This document shows, piece after piece, positions 1 through 8,971 of a DNA stretch of 62,324 bases. The translations under genes and the position numbers were made by a program. The number at the start of each line of letters is the position of its first letter. Position 1 is the stretch's first letter. This DNA is from Alphaproteobacteria bacterium (GTDB taxonomy: Bacteria > Pseudomonadota > Alphaproteobacteria > GCA-2731375), in NCBI GenBank assembly GCA_021776235.1, contig JAJFGG010000153.1:1-62324 (forward strand), in the 5' to 3' direction. Under the pieces are notes generated by a model, which saw only the letters and a list, made by a program, of their open reading frames with translations, ran no database searches and was not told the DNA's origin.

Positions 1-347
1 TTTCGATTTTCATCGAATCAGGCCTAGCTATTGTCGCTCACGCTTGTGCGCCAAAGCGCACCGCTCCGCGAGGGCGGCGCACTGGCGCCGGGCCGCCGTC
101 GCGGCCTGGATTGCGTAATTCGAAATCGAAACTGGTCTAGCAACGACGGCCTCCACCCGGAATGGAGCATGGAGACCCCGGAGGCCCTGATCAACGAAGG
201 GCGCGGCGGCCGAACTCTCGATACCAAAGAGATTCAGGCGGGCGCCGCCCGCTTCGCCGCCGGCAAAGGTCGTGGCGGAGATTTTGGCAGTAATTCAGGC
301 GAGAAGCCTCCGCCCGTAAAATTTTCTCTTAAAGTGTCCGCCGCATT
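1..347. other. Left-edge region without a supported gene
   Basis: No convincing gene is seen. An open frame of about 120 codons runs on the plus strand into the 3' end of queC, but it is basic, low in complexity, has no recognisable motif and no clear ribosome site. A short perfect palindrome (TTCGAT, TTTC, ATCGAA) lies at 2-17. The rest is GC-rich sequence that could be the untranslated 3' region of queC or the edge of a gene outside the window. Confidence 0.4.
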
Positions 348-1076
348 TCAGAGTTTGTTCGATGCTGCAACCATAGCCCTGCGGCGCAGATAAATCGTGT
401 AGCCATTGCTGCGTAATTCACACGCCGGGCACTCACCGCAGCCATATCCCCATGGCAGCCTGTTGGAGCGATCCGCCAAATAGCAGGTATGGGTGTCTTC
501 GATGATGATCTGTACCAGTGCATCGTCGCCAAGGTCTGATGCCAGTTGCCACGTCTCGCCCTTATCGATCCACATCAAGGGGGTATGAAGCACGAAGCTC
601 TTGGCCATGCCGAGATTGAGCGCCAGTTGCATCGCCTTGATGGTTTCGTCCCGGCAGTCCGGATAGCCGGAGAAGTCCGTCTCGCACATGCCGCCCACGA
701 TGTGTTTGATCCCCCGGCGATAGGCAATCGCGGCGGCAAAGGTCAGAAACAGCAAATTTCGGCCAGGCACGAAAGTTGTCGGCAGGCCAGTCTCGCCCAT
801 CTCGATCTCGATTTCCCTGGTCAATGATGTGTCACTGATCTGACCCAGAACCTGCAGATCGATCAGATGGTCCTGTCCCAGACCAGGGGACCAGTTCTCG
901 AACCGGGCTTCGATTTCGGCACGAATTTTAGGCCGGCAATCAAGTTCAACGGCGTGGCGCTGTCCATAATCGAAACCAACGGTCTCAACCATCTCGAACC
1001 GGTCCAGAGCCCAGGCCAGACACGTCGTGCTGTCCTGACCACCCGAAAACAACACCAATGCCCGCTGGTCCGTCAT
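348..1076 (-). CDS. queC: 7-cyano-7-deazaguanine synthase QueC
   Basis: QueC converts 7-carboxy-7-deazaguanine to preQ0 using ATP and ammonia, in cytoplasmic queuosine biosynthesis. The 242-residue product begins with the PP-loop ATP pyrophosphatase motif SGGQDSTT and ends with the zinc site of the family (a Cys shortly before [13 protein letters not shown]). Length is normal. The ATG at 1076 is chosen because the protein then starts a few residues before the P-loop, as in homologues; an upstream in-frame start would add 12 unconserved residues. No queD or queE lies in the window, so the rest of the pathway must be elsewhere. It is 79 bp downstream of the aminotransferase gene on the same strand and could be its operon tail. 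Confidence 0.93.
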   Translation of the reverse strand: MTDQRALVLFSGGQDSTTCLAWALDRFEMVETVGFDYGQRHAVELDCRPKIRAEIEARFENWSPGLGQDHLIDLQVLGQISDTSLTREIEIEMGETGLPTTFVPGRNLLFLTFAAAIAYRRGIKHIVGGMCETDFSGYPDCRDETIKAMQLALNLGMAKSFVLHTPLMWIDKGETWQLASDLGDDALVQIIIEDTHTCYLADRSNRLPWGYGCGECPACELRSNGYTIYLRRRAMVAASNKL

Positions 1077-1155
1077 TGTAGGAAACCGGCGGAGTGGGCC
1101 AGTGGTCGGCACGTTCGAGCAGGCATGTTCGTGCCCATCGGGTTCCCGCGGCCGA

Positions 1156-2088
1156 TTAGTGGCCCGGCAGATGATCCAGATACTGGGCCACGAAATCCGT
1201 TTTGACTTCCGCCTTGTAGGCCTCCATCAACTTGGCCGTGACCGGGCCCGGCACCGCGCCATTGCCGATGGCCGCGCCGTTGAAGCTGCGCATGGGGCAC
1301 AGGCAGAGAGAGGTCGAGGTAATGAAGGCCTCGTCGGCCGTGGCCGCGTCGAACGGCGACAGATCGTCTTCCTGGATATCCAGCCCAAGATCACGGCACA
1401 GATCCATGGTCACCGCCCGGCTTACGCCGGCCAGGACGTATTGCGCCTTTGGCGTGCGCACCTTGCCATTCTGAACGAGAAAGATATTACTGCCACTGCC
1501 TTCCGTCAGAAATCCGCGGGTGTCCAGCAGCACCGGCCAGGCGTCCGGCGCCGCATTCTGGGTTTCCAGGCCCGCCACGATCAGATTCAGGTAATTGTGC
1601 GTTTTGGCGGCCGGGTTAAGGGATTCCGGCGGCGTGCGCCGGGTGGCGGGCACGACCACGTCGATACCGTCGCGAAACAGCGTTGCCCGCTTCGCCAAGG
1701 GCAAGGGCACGCAGGTGACGATGACCGTCGCGCCGGTATCGCCCCCCGGCCCGTCCGGATAATTGGGGCCACGGGTAACCCGCAGAAACACCCAATAATC
1801 GTCATTCGGGCCCAGCAGATGCAGGTTCCGTTCGATCACGTCCTCTGCGATGGCGACGAATTCCGCCGCGCTCAGACCCGGATCAATCTGCACATAGCGC
1901 AGGGACCGCAGCAGCCTCTCGACATGCTCGTGCAGACGATAACATTTGCCGCCAAAGGTCCGCGCCGTGTCGAAAACAGCGTCGCCATAAATAAACCCGC
2001 GGTCCGTGATGGGTATCTGGGCCCGGGATTCGGGTACATAGTCCCCGTTCAGATAAACCACTCTTTCGTTCGATAATTGCTCGTTCAT
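1156..2088 (-). CDS. Class IV PLP-dependent aminotransferase
   Basis: The 310-residue product belongs to the fold-type IV aminotransferase family, which includes branched-chain, D-amino acid aminotransferases and aminodeoxychorismate lyase. Visible features are the N-terminal YLNGDYVP and [13 protein letters not shown] segments, the catalytic-lysine region (KTHNYLNL) and the phosphate-binding [10 protein letters not shown] motif. Substrate cannot be fixed from sequence; the family splits between L-branched-chain and D-amino acid substrates. The ATG overlaps the stop of the iron-sulfur gene (ATGA), so the two are translationally coupled at the end of a five-gene operon with a nitrilase and a ThDP enzyme. 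This suggests transamination feeding or draining a 2-oxo acid in that pathway. Confidence 0.85.
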   Translation of the reverse strand: MNEQLSNERVVYLNGDYVPESRAQIPITDRGFIYGDAVFDTARTFGGKCYRLHEHVERLLRSLRYVQIDPGLSAAEFVAIAEDVIERNLHLLGPNDDYWVFLRVTRGPNYPDGPGGDTGATVIVTCVPLPLAKRATLFRDGIDVVVPATRRTPPESLNPAAKTHNYLNLIVAGLETQNAAPDAWPVLLDTRGFLTEGSGSNIFLVQNGKVRTPKAQYVLAGVSRAVTMDLCRDLGLDIQEDDLSPFDAATADEAFITSTSLCLCPMRSFNGAAIGNGAVPGPVTAKLMEAYKAEVKTDFVAQYLDHLPGH

Positions 2089-3425
2089 ACCGCCACCTCA
2101 GTCTTCTTGCAGCCATCGGCAAATGCTTCCAGGCCGCCCTTGAATTCGGTCTGCGCGAAGATCTCCGGCAGCAGGTTTTTCAGCCAGTCCCGGTCCATTT
2201 CTAGGCCATTGGCTTTGAGGTAGATCTCGCCCTCGTCCAGCACCATGTCCCATTCATCCTGCATGCGGTAGCGTTTGGAGATATCGTCGTGCGGCTGTTG
2301 ACCCAGCGCCTGGACCAGCAGGTCGGTCCAGTTCATAACCTGGAAATTGCCTTTTGCCTCCAGTCCCGCAAGCTGAGCGTGGCAGCCATGATAGAGAGAA
2401 ACCAGCACATCCACGTCCTCGCGCTCGGCCCGGGCCAGGGTGACTTCACGGACGGCCTGTTTCAGTGCGGGTGACCGGTCCGCGCCGGAACCGCCGCAGG
2501 TAAAGCCGGGTTCCGACACCGTATCGACCAGAGTCAGCCCCGGAACCGATGACAGCATTGCCGCCACGTTGCGGCCAATCTTGTCCATGCCGTCATGGGT
2601 ATGCAGCAGAACCCGCTTGTTTACCGGTTGGACAAACTTGCCGGCCAGGCCCTCGGCACGGGCCACAAGATAATTGGTGACATGATCGAAATCGAAACTT
2701 GCCTGGCGAAAGCCCGACAAAGTCTCACCCAGATGCAGCACGCAGGATGGACACCAGCTCAATACTTCCTTGGGTCTGTGACCGGCGAAACGATGGATGG
2801 TGCCATTCATGACCCGCTCGGCGGAAGGCTGATCTCCTTCCCACAAAGACTGGATAATGCCGCAACAGGCGCCCGGCCCGCCGACCACCTCGTAGTCAAC
2901 CTCCAGGGCATCCAGGATGGTCATTGCGTTGAACAGCAAATGCGGTGTGCGGATCGGATTGCAGCCGGTATAGAAAACCACGTCGACATCGTGGGCCCGG
3001 GGGTTGCGCAACAGCCTGTCGAACTCCGGTGGGGCCAGTTGCATGGCCGCCATGATGCGGATCGCACGGGACATCTTGCGAAACAGCTGCGGCGTGGGGC
3101 TGTTCTGTTCCGCGGCCGTCGTATTGGTCAGCATCAACATGCGGCGTGGATTGATCCCTTCCGGACAGGTGGGAATGCACAGGCCGCAGCCGTTGCATTG
3201 GCTGCTCCATTCCTTTGCCGCTTCCTGCAACGGCGTGCCGTCGCGCAGCAGACCCAGCACGCCGCCGACAACGGCCGGTTCGTCACCGGACTGGATCGCG
3301 GTAAAGGGTGTAACCGGACAGACCTCCACGCATTTGCCGCAGGCTGTGCAATCCGAGACCAGGGCGGCACGCTCCTGCGCCAGAAAGTCGTCCAACGTGT
3401 GTTTTGCAGATTCCATGACGGCCAT
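2085..3425 (-). CDS. Iron-sulfur oxidoreductase with two 4Fe-4S sites and CCG domains
   Basis: The roughly 446-residue soluble protein has two N-terminal ferredoxin motifs (CTACGKCVEVCP and CNGCGLCIPTCP). A CCG domain follows (single Cys, then CCG, then CPSC) with a second, partly degenerate CCG-like region (TCGGSG, YHGC). This is the architecture of GlpC, GlcF, LutA and HdrD-type electron-transfer subunits, which pass electrons from a flavin oxidase partner to quinone. No FAD partner is encoded next to it, which is unusual. I use the ATG at 3425 because AGGA precedes it; an in-frame ATG at 3461 with weaker upstream sequence is possible. It is coupled to the aminotransferase by a 4-base overlap. 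Confidence 0.85.
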   Translation of the reverse strand: MAVMESAKHTLDDFLAQERAALVSDCTACGKCVEVCPVTPFTAIQSGDEPAVVGGVLGLLRDGTPLQEAAKEWSSQCNGCGLCIPTCPEGINPRRMLMLTNTTAAEQNSPTPQLFRKMSRAIRIMAAMQLAPPEFDRLLRNPRAHDVDVVFYTGCNPIRTPHLLFNAMTILDALEVDYEVVGGPGACCGIIQSLWEGDQPSAERVMNGTIHRFAGHRPKEVLSWCPSCVLHLGETLSGFRQASFDFDHVTNYLVARAEGLAGKFVQPVNKRVLLHTHDGMDKIGRNVAAMLSSVPGLTLVDTVSEPGFTCGGSGADRSPALKQAVREVTLARAEREDVDVLVSLYHGCHAQLAGLEAKGNFQVMNWTDLLVQALGQQPHDDISKRYRMQDEWDMVLDEGEIYLKANGLEMDRDWLKNLLPEIFAQTEFKGGLEAFADGCKKTEVAV

Positions 3426-3464
3426 AGTTTCCTGCGCGGCGCGGCAGGTCAAGGGCCGCATGGC

Positions 3465-3824
3465 CTAGCGAGTTTTCTTAGTCCCCTTGGCGGCATCGGC
3501 GCGCAGCGCGGCATCGGCCGCCCCACGGGCCCAGATCAGGAATTCGTCTTCCGCATCCAGGACATCAACGGGCACCTGCCAATAGCTGCCCAGGGTGGCC
3601 TGCTTGCCTTTACGTTGATAGCTGAAGGGTTCCATGCCCGCGGCTTCATAATCCGGACGGTTCCGCTCGTCGACCTTGAAATGCAGCACATCGTTGACGA
3701 TCAGGGCGAACATCAGGCCCCGATAGAACACCCCCAGGCCGCCGAACATGCGCCGTGTTCCTACGTGGCCCAAAGGCGCGACCAGATCTTCAATGTAGGC
3801 CCGGTATTCCGGTGTGACGGCCAT
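3465..3824 (-). CDS. TfoX N-terminal domain-containing protein
   Basis: This 119-residue protein matches the TfoX/Sxy N-terminal domain: an amino-terminal helix, the RRMFGGLGVFYRGLMFAL segment and the YWQVPVDVLDA segment near the C-terminus. The TfoX C-terminal domain is absent, as in most alphaproteobacterial small TfoX-like proteins, whose function is not known. A lysine-rich tail (KGTKKTR) closes it. The ATG at 3824 is preceded directly by an in-frame GTG that touches the nitrilase stop, so coupled translation is likely. Its place inside a catabolic-looking operon gives no clear role; it need not have anything to do with DNA uptake. Confidence 0.85.
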   Translation of the reverse strand: MAVTPEYRAYIEDLVAPLGHVGTRRMFGGLGVFYRGLMFALIVNDVLHFKVDERNRPDYEAAGMEPFSYQRKGKQATLGSYWQVPVDVLDAEDEFLIWARGAADAALRADAAKGTKKTR

Positions 3825-3826
3825 CA

Positions 3827-4699
3827 CTATTTGTAAAGTGGCAGTTGATCCTTGGGTTTGCCGATATTGCCGTATAAATCCGGGCGCCGCTGATCCATCA
3901 GGGGATAGCGGCGCTTGACCTCGTCGGCGAAATTCAAGTCGATTTCGGTGGTAATGACGCCTTCGTCATCGGAGGCGGTCGCCACCACGGTGCCCCAGGG
4001 ATCGATGACCATGGAACGGCCAACAAAGGCAATGCCGGATTTCGGCTCCACGCCATATTGGCCGGAAGCAACCACCCAGCATTGGTTTTCCGTGGCCCGG
4101 GCGCGCAGGAAAAACTCCCAATGGTCAAAGCGCGGGCTGAGAAAGGCCGAGGCACAGACAATCACCTCGGCGCCTTTCAGGGCCAGTTCGCGATAGACCT
4201 CGGGGAACCGTAGATCGGAGCAGACCGAGACGCCAATCTTGGCCGGGTCCGTTTGATAAACCGGCAGTTCCGTGCCGGCCCGGACATGGTCGGATTCCCG
4301 AATGCCGCTTTTGATGTCCGGGCGGTCGGGGGCGTCAAACAGATGGGTTTTCCAGTATTTGCCAATGATCTCGCCGTCCGGGCCGATCAGGGGTGAGGAG
4401 TTGTAATACTGGTTGCCATCCTGTTCATACATGGAGCCCACGACGTACATGCCATATTCACGGGCCTTCTCCGCCACCAGACCGGTGGTTGGTCCTGGGA
4501 TTGGCTCGGCGATTTCCAGATAGGCTTCGTCCGAGGAAAAGCCCAGGCCCGTCCAGACTTCCGGCAGCACCACAAGTTCCGAGCCGCGCCGCCCGGCCAC
4601 GTCCAGAAAGCCCAACATCTTTTCCACCGTGGCCTGTTTTTCGCCATCCTCCGCGGTAATCTGAATGGCGGAAACGGTCATGGGGCGAGCGGTTGTCAT
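3827..4699 (-). CDS. Nitrilase-superfamily carbon-nitrogen hydrolase
   Basis: The 290-residue product carries the catalytic triad of the nitrilase superfamily: Glu47 (LPEVW), Lys117 (KYWKTHLF) and Cys160 (SVCSDLRFPE). These enzymes are cytoplasmic amidases or nitrilases that form a thioimidate or thioester on the cysteine. The CSDLRFPE form is typical of the amidase branches (omega-amidase, N-carbamoyl hydrolase) rather than of true nitrilases, though the substrate is unknown. ATG 4699 is used because AGGGAC precedes it; a TTG seven codons earlier lacks a site. It is 23 bp after the ThDP-enzyme stop, and an aminotransferase is in the same operon, so hydrolysis of a 2-oxo-acid amide is plausible. 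Confidence 0.88.
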   Translation of the reverse strand: MTTARPMTVSAIQITAEDGEKQATVEKMLGFLDVAGRRGSELVVLPEVWTGLGFSSDEAYLEIAEPIPGPTTGLVAEKAREYGMYVVGSMYEQDGNQYYNSSPLIGPDGEIIGKYWKTHLFDAPDRPDIKSGIRESDHVRAGTELPVYQTDPAKIGVSVCSDLRFPEVYRELALKGAEVIVCASAFLSPRFDHWEFFLRARATENQCWVVASGQYGVEPKSGIAFVGRSMVIDPWGTVVATASDDEGVITTEIDLNFADEVKRRYPLMDQRRPDLYGNIGKPKDQLPLYK

Positions 4700-4722
4700 G
4701 GCATAAGTCCCTGTTATCAAAA

Positions 4723-6351
4723 TCAGTCGCGTGAAATTTCGACTTCCTTGGCGGTGATGAACTCCAACAGGGCCGGCACGCCGGCCTCGGTCTGGGCGAT
4801 GCCGCGTTGAATGGCGGGAATGATCTCGGACGGGTCCGTGACACGCTCGCCATAGGCGCCAAAAGCCTTGGCCATGTCGGCATAATTGCCGGAAATATCG
4901 GTGGAGCGATACTTTTCCGTCGAAACCTCCATGATCTTCAACTCGATAGCCATGGAGAAGTTATTCATCAGGATGGACAGTATGGGAATACGTTCGCGCA
5001 CCGCCGTTTCGAAATCCATTCCCGTGAAGCCGATGGCCGCGTCACCCCACACATTAATGCACAAGGCCTCGGGCCGGGCCAGTTTGGCCCCCATGGCCAG
5101 CCCCAATCCGTAGCCCAATTGGGTGGTCTTGCCCCAGCCGATATAACTCAGCGGCTTGGTCGACCGCCAGAACGGGGAAAGCTGATCCCGGGGCGAGCCT
5201 GCGTCATGGGTGATGATGGTATTGTCCTTGTCCACCGTATTCTGCAGATCCCATAGCACCCGGTAGGGCGTCATGGGGTTCTGGTCCGAGGTCAGCTTCG
5301 GTTTCCATTGGGCCAGCCATTCTTCGTGCACGGATGCGATTTCGGCCGCCACGGCCGTGCTGTCCCGCGGGCCATCGACCAGCTCTTCGACAGCTTCGAT
5401 CAGGGCATCGAGGGTCAGGGCCGCATCGCCCAGAAGGCCCACTTCGGCCTCCACATCCTTGTTCATATCAACCGGGTCCAGGGTGGCGTGCAGGAAGCGT
5501 TTGCCTTTCGGCATGGCGATGCCAAAGCTGGTTTCGGTGAATGAGCAACCGACGCCAAATATGACATCCGATGCATGCAGGAACTGGTGCACCGCCTTGG
5601 GATAGGCCAGACCGCCGGACCCGAGGGACAGGGCGTGATCCTCGGGAAAGCTGCTTTTTCCGCCCAGGGAGGTGCAGACCGGAATCGCCAACAGCTCCGC
5701 CAGCCGTTTCAGTTGCGGCCAGGCCTCGGCGTAATGGATGCCACCGCCGGCGTAAATCACCGGCCGCTCGGCCCCTACAAGCACCTCCGCGGCTTTGGCC
5801 ACAGCCGCCGGATCCGGGCCATAGCGCGTTGACAGGACGGGAGTGTAGTTCAGCTCTCCCGACAGCTCTTCATTAAAGACATCGGTGGGTACTTCCACCA
5901 CACAGGGGCCGCCCCGTCCGTTGCGCAGCTGCGTGAAGGCCCGGCGCATGATGTTGGGTACTTCGTCAGCCGAGGTCACCGGCTCGGTCGACTTGGCGAC
6001 CTGGGCCATGGCCTCGGTCGAGTTGAAATTCGGGCGAATGTGGGCGAGACGCCGGGCATAGCCCATGGGCAGGACCAGGATGGGCACCCCTTCGCCAAAG
6101 GCCTGGGCCACCCCGCCGTAGGCGTTTTCGGCGCCAGGTCCGTGCTGCATGGCAAAGACGCCGATGTTCTTGCCGGAAGACAGCCGCGACATGGCATCCG
6201 CCATATGCAGGCCGATGCGTTCCTGGCGCACAATAATGGGCCGGATATCCCAACGCGCGGCATATTCCAGGATATGGTTGACGGGATAGCCGATCAGACA
6301 TTCCACCCCTTCCCGCTTCAGAATTTCGACAATGGCTTCAACTGCTTTCAT
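4723..6351 (-). CDS. Thiamine diphosphate-dependent enzyme, acetolactate synthase-like
   Basis: This 542-residue protein has the three-domain layout of the acetolactate synthase/benzoylformate decarboxylase/oxalyl-CoA decarboxylase family. The N-terminal pyrimidine-binding domain has the activating glutamate Glu44 (VRQER), then comes a central Rossmann-like domain, then a C-terminal diphosphate-binding domain with GDAAIGF and MNN about 27 residues later. The exact reaction (decarboxylation or carboligation of a 2-oxo acid) cannot be read off. It begins with an excellent ribosome site (AGGAGGG before ATG) and is the first gene of the operon that continues through nitrilase, TfoX, iron-sulfur and aminotransferase genes. 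A divergent promoter region shared with the cyclase gene lies upstream. Confidence 0.9.
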   Translation of the reverse strand: MKAVEAIVEILKREGVECLIGYPVNHILEYAARWDIRPIIVRQERIGLHMADAMSRLSSGKNIGVFAMQHGPGAENAYGGVAQAFGEGVPILVLPMGYARRLAHIRPNFNSTEAMAQVAKSTEPVTSADEVPNIMRRAFTQLRNGRGGPCVVEVPTDVFNEELSGELNYTPVLSTRYGPDPAAVAKAAEVLVGAERPVIYAGGGIHYAEAWPQLKRLAELLAIPVCTSLGGKSSFPEDHALSLGSGGLAYPKAVHQFLHASDVIFGVGCSFTETSFGIAMPKGKRFLHATLDPVDMNKDVEAEVGLLGDAALTLDALIEAVEELVDGPRDSTAVAAEIASVHEEWLAQWKPKLTSDQNPMTPYRVLWDLQNTVDKDNTIITHDAGSPRDQLSPFWRSTKPLSYIGWGKTTQLGYGLGLAMGAKLARPEALCINVWGDAAIGFTGMDFETAVRERIPILSILMNNFSMAIELKIMEVSTEKYRSTDISGNYADMAKAFGAYGERVTDPSEIIPAIQRGIAQTEAGVPALLEFITAKEVEISRD

Positions 6352-6599
6352 TTTGCGCCCTCCTGTCCTGGGCGTTCCATCCGGCCCGCCCTATTCGGTT
6401 CTGGTCCAATGATGACACGCTACTGCCCGGTCGCCAATCGTCTATTCCGGACGCGCCGCGCCTGCCACTATTTTGCCGCAAATAATCAGCGACGGCGCAG
6501 TTTGAAATGTGGCGCGCTAACCCTGCAAACGACACGGTAGTCGACGCTTGTGGATTTTCCGGTCCGTCATCACTAATCTTGCCTGCAGGGAGAATTTCG

Positions 6600-8357
6600 A
6601 TGGATCGCCGTCTTGCCGCCATTCTGATTGCTGACGTGGTTGGCTACTCGCGGCTAATCCGAGCCGACGAAGAAGGGACCATCGCAGCCCTGAAGGTGAT
6701 GCGCGCGGGGCTAATCGATCCGAAAATTGAAGCGCATCACGGGCGGATCGTTAAACTAATGGGCGATGGGATGCTGGTGGAATTCTCCAGCGTTGTCGAC
6801 GCTGTAAACGCAGCCGTGGAAACCCAGCAGGCCGTCTCCGAACACAACGCCGATCTGCCCAAAGACGATAGAATTGAATTCCGCATCGGCATCAACCTGG
6901 GCGACGTGGTCATTGATGGTGCCGACATTCAGGGCGATGGTGTTAATATCGCGGCCCGCCTGGAAGGGCTGGCGTCGCCTGGCGGCATTTGCGTCTCCGG
7001 CAGCGTGCATGAACAGGTGCGTGACCGTCTCGACGTCACCTTCGAGGATCAAGGGGAACAGGAAGTCAAGAATATCGGGCGGCCGGTACGCGTCTGGCAG
7101 TGGATTCAGGAATCCGCCCACTCGTTGCCCGCATCTTTCGGCGACAGCGCGCCCATGCCACTGCCCGACAAGCCTTCGATCGTCGTCCTCCCTTTTGACA
7201 ACATGAGCCGGGATCAGGACCAGGATTATTTCAGCGACGGCATCAGTGAAGACATAATCACGGATCTGTCAAAAGTGTCCGGTTTGTTTGTGATCGCCCG
7301 CAATTCGGCCTTCGTCTACAAGGGCAAGACGTTCCATGTTCCAGATGTATGCCGCGAATTAGGCGTCAGGTTCGCCCTCGAAGGCAGCATCCGCAAGGCC
7401 GGCAACCGCGTTCGGGTCACCGCCCAGTTGATCGACGGATCAAGCGGCGGACATCTTTGGGCAGAGCGTTATGACCGCGAACTCACCGACATATTCGAGG
7501 TTCAGGACGATGTTACACAACACATCGTCGGCGCGCTCGAAGTAACGCTGAACGCGGCCGAAAAGGCCCTGATCGTCACAGGCGGCACCACGAATGTAGA
7601 CGCCCATGACAATTTTCTGAAGGGCCGAGCTCTGATGTTTGGACTTAAAAGAGACCGCGAAATGTTCGAGCAATCGACGGCCTGTTTCCGGCGCGCTATT
7701 ACGCTCGATCCGAACTATGGCAGCCCCTGTGCGGGTCTGGGTATGGCCTACGTGCTTGACCACAACAACCGTTGGAGCGATGCGCCCGAAAACTCTCTTG
7801 ATAAAGCCGGGCGCTTGATGGCCGAGGCAATCGAAAAAGATGCCAATGATCCCTTTGCGCACTATGGCGCGGCCCTGGTCGCCATGTTTCGGAAGGATTT
7901 TGCGAACTGGGCCAGTTCGGCTGATAGGGCCTTGTCGCTCAGCCCCAACTTCGCGCTGGCGCTTAATGTCCGGAGCATCGTGTATATCTATGCGGGAGAA
8001 CCGGGCAAGGCGATCCCCGACATCAAGAAAGCGATGCGCCTCGACCCGGCGCAACAATCACACTACATGCATTTCCTCGGCACGGCCTATTTCGTGGATG
8101 GTGATTACGAGACTGCCGCAGCTTCATTCAGAGATCGCATAGCGATCAATCCGACCACTGATTTGTCCCGCGCCTTTCTGGCGTCGGCGTTGGGTCATTT
8201 GAACGACCCGGACGAGGCCCGGCGGACCTGGCGCGAGCTCAAAAAAATCAATCCGGCCTACTCCTTTGCGGAACATATAGATCGGCTACCGTTCAGGAAT
8301 TGCGCCGACGCGGAGAAGTTCGCCGATGGTCTGCACAAGGCGGATTTGCCGGAATAA
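6600..8357 (+). CDS. Class III adenylate/guanylate cyclase with TolB-like and TPR domains
   Basis: The 585-residue protein starts with a class III nucleotide cyclase domain (about 1-180): metal-binding Asp12 (IADVVGYS) and Asp56 (KLMGDGM), and the transition-state pair Asn116/Arg120 (GVNIAAR). Residues about 195-310 form a TolB-N/FlgO-like domain (VVLPFDN, DYFSDGISEDI, LEGSIRK), followed by TPR-like repeats to the end. No membrane segments or signal peptide are visible, so it is probably a soluble cAMP- or cGMP-forming sensor. ATG 6600 is used because AGGGAG precedes it and the protein then begins at the domain border. A paralogue of the same length lies at 32660-34417. The effector is unknown. 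Confidence 0.9.
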   Translation: MDRRLAAILIADVVGYSRLIRADEEGTIAALKVMRAGLIDPKIEAHHGRIVKLMGDGMLVEFSSVVDAVNAAVETQQAVSEHNADLPKDDRIEFRIGINLGDVVIDGADIQGDGVNIAARLEGLASPGGICVSGSVHEQVRDRLDVTFEDQGEQEVKNIGRPVRVWQWIQESAHSLPASFGDSAPMPLPDKPSIVVLPFDNMSRDQDQDYFSDGISEDIITDLSKVSGLFVIARNSAFVYKGKTFHVPDVCRELGVRFALEGSIRKAGNRVRVTAQLIDGSSGGHLWAERYDRELTDIFEVQDDVTQHIVGALEVTLNAAEKALIVTGGTTNVDAHDNFLKGRALMFGLKRDREMFEQSTACFRRAITLDPNYGSPCAGLGMAYVLDHNNRWSDAPENSLDKAGRLMAEAIEKDANDPFAHYGAALVAMFRKDFANWASSADRALSLSPNFALALNVRSIVYIYAGEPGKAIPDIKKAMRLDPAQQSHYMHFLGTAYFVDGDYETAAASFRDRIAINPTTDLSRAFLASALGHLNDPDEARRTWRELKKINPAYSFAEHIDRLPFRNCADAEKFADGLHKADLPE

Positions 8358-8547
8358 CCCCGTGTCATAAGACCCACGCCGCGTGGAGGAATTGAAGGAA
8401 CTGCCCCTCCGATTTCCGCGGTTTTCAAGTTGATGTATACGGCATCTGCATATTTCGGAGTGGGCCACTCGCGTTATCGTACCGTGAATTGTGGCCAATT
8501 GAGCAAACAGTGCGGGAATGGAAAATATAGGGATACTGGGAATGCCC

Positions 8548-8895
8548 ATGAGAACGCGATACTTCTTCACGGTCAGCATGGATGTGCCGGCCGAAAGGGA
8601 GGATTTCTTCAATCAGGTTTACGAAACCGAGCACGTGCCCTATCTGACATCCGTGCCGGGTGTCCTGGCTGCGACCCGCTCGGTGAGAGAGCCCCTGCAG
8701 ATGATGCTCGCCGGGGAAGAACGGGCCATGGACCCGGGTAATGAGCCGCGCTACAGCGTGATCTACGAAATCGAGGGCCCGGAAGTGCTGCTCAGCCCCG
8801 AATGGGCCGAAGCCGGCGAGCGCGGCCGTTGGCCGACCGAGGTTCGGCCCTTCACCACCAACCGCCGTCATATCCTGCGCAAGGTGATCGGATAG
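8548..8895 (+). CDS. EHxP-motif dimeric alpha/beta-barrel protein, single domain
   Basis: This 115-residue protein is not a named family I can assign with certainty. It looks like one ferredoxin-like dimeric alpha/beta-barrel domain (EthD/DUF-type). It has YETEHVPYLTSVPG near residue 30 and an EVRPF-T-NRRHIL ending that matches, segment by segment, the second domain of the next gene (YDEEHLPALAAVPG; EVRPHFRDRIRIL). ATG 8548 has GGGA six bases upstream; ATG 8542 is an alternative. The two genes and the following P450 suggest a role in oxidation or degradation of a hydrophobic substrate, but this is inference. Confidence 0.75.
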   Translation: MRTRYFFTVSMDVPAEREDFFNQVYETEHVPYLTSVPGVLAATRSVREPLQMMLAGEERAMDPGNEPRYSVIYEIEGPEVLLSPEWAEAGERGRWPTEVRPFTTNRRHILRKVIG

Positions 8896-8971
8896 AGAGG
8901 CCATGATGCAAGGCGCTTGAAATGCTATTGGCGGCCTGAGATTATGCCGTCCAATCATGTAGGAGGCTGCC

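Noticed and set aside
2595-3836. 413-codon open frame on the plus strand
   Set aside because: Fully antisense to the iron-sulfur and TfoX-like genes, which carry clear motifs.
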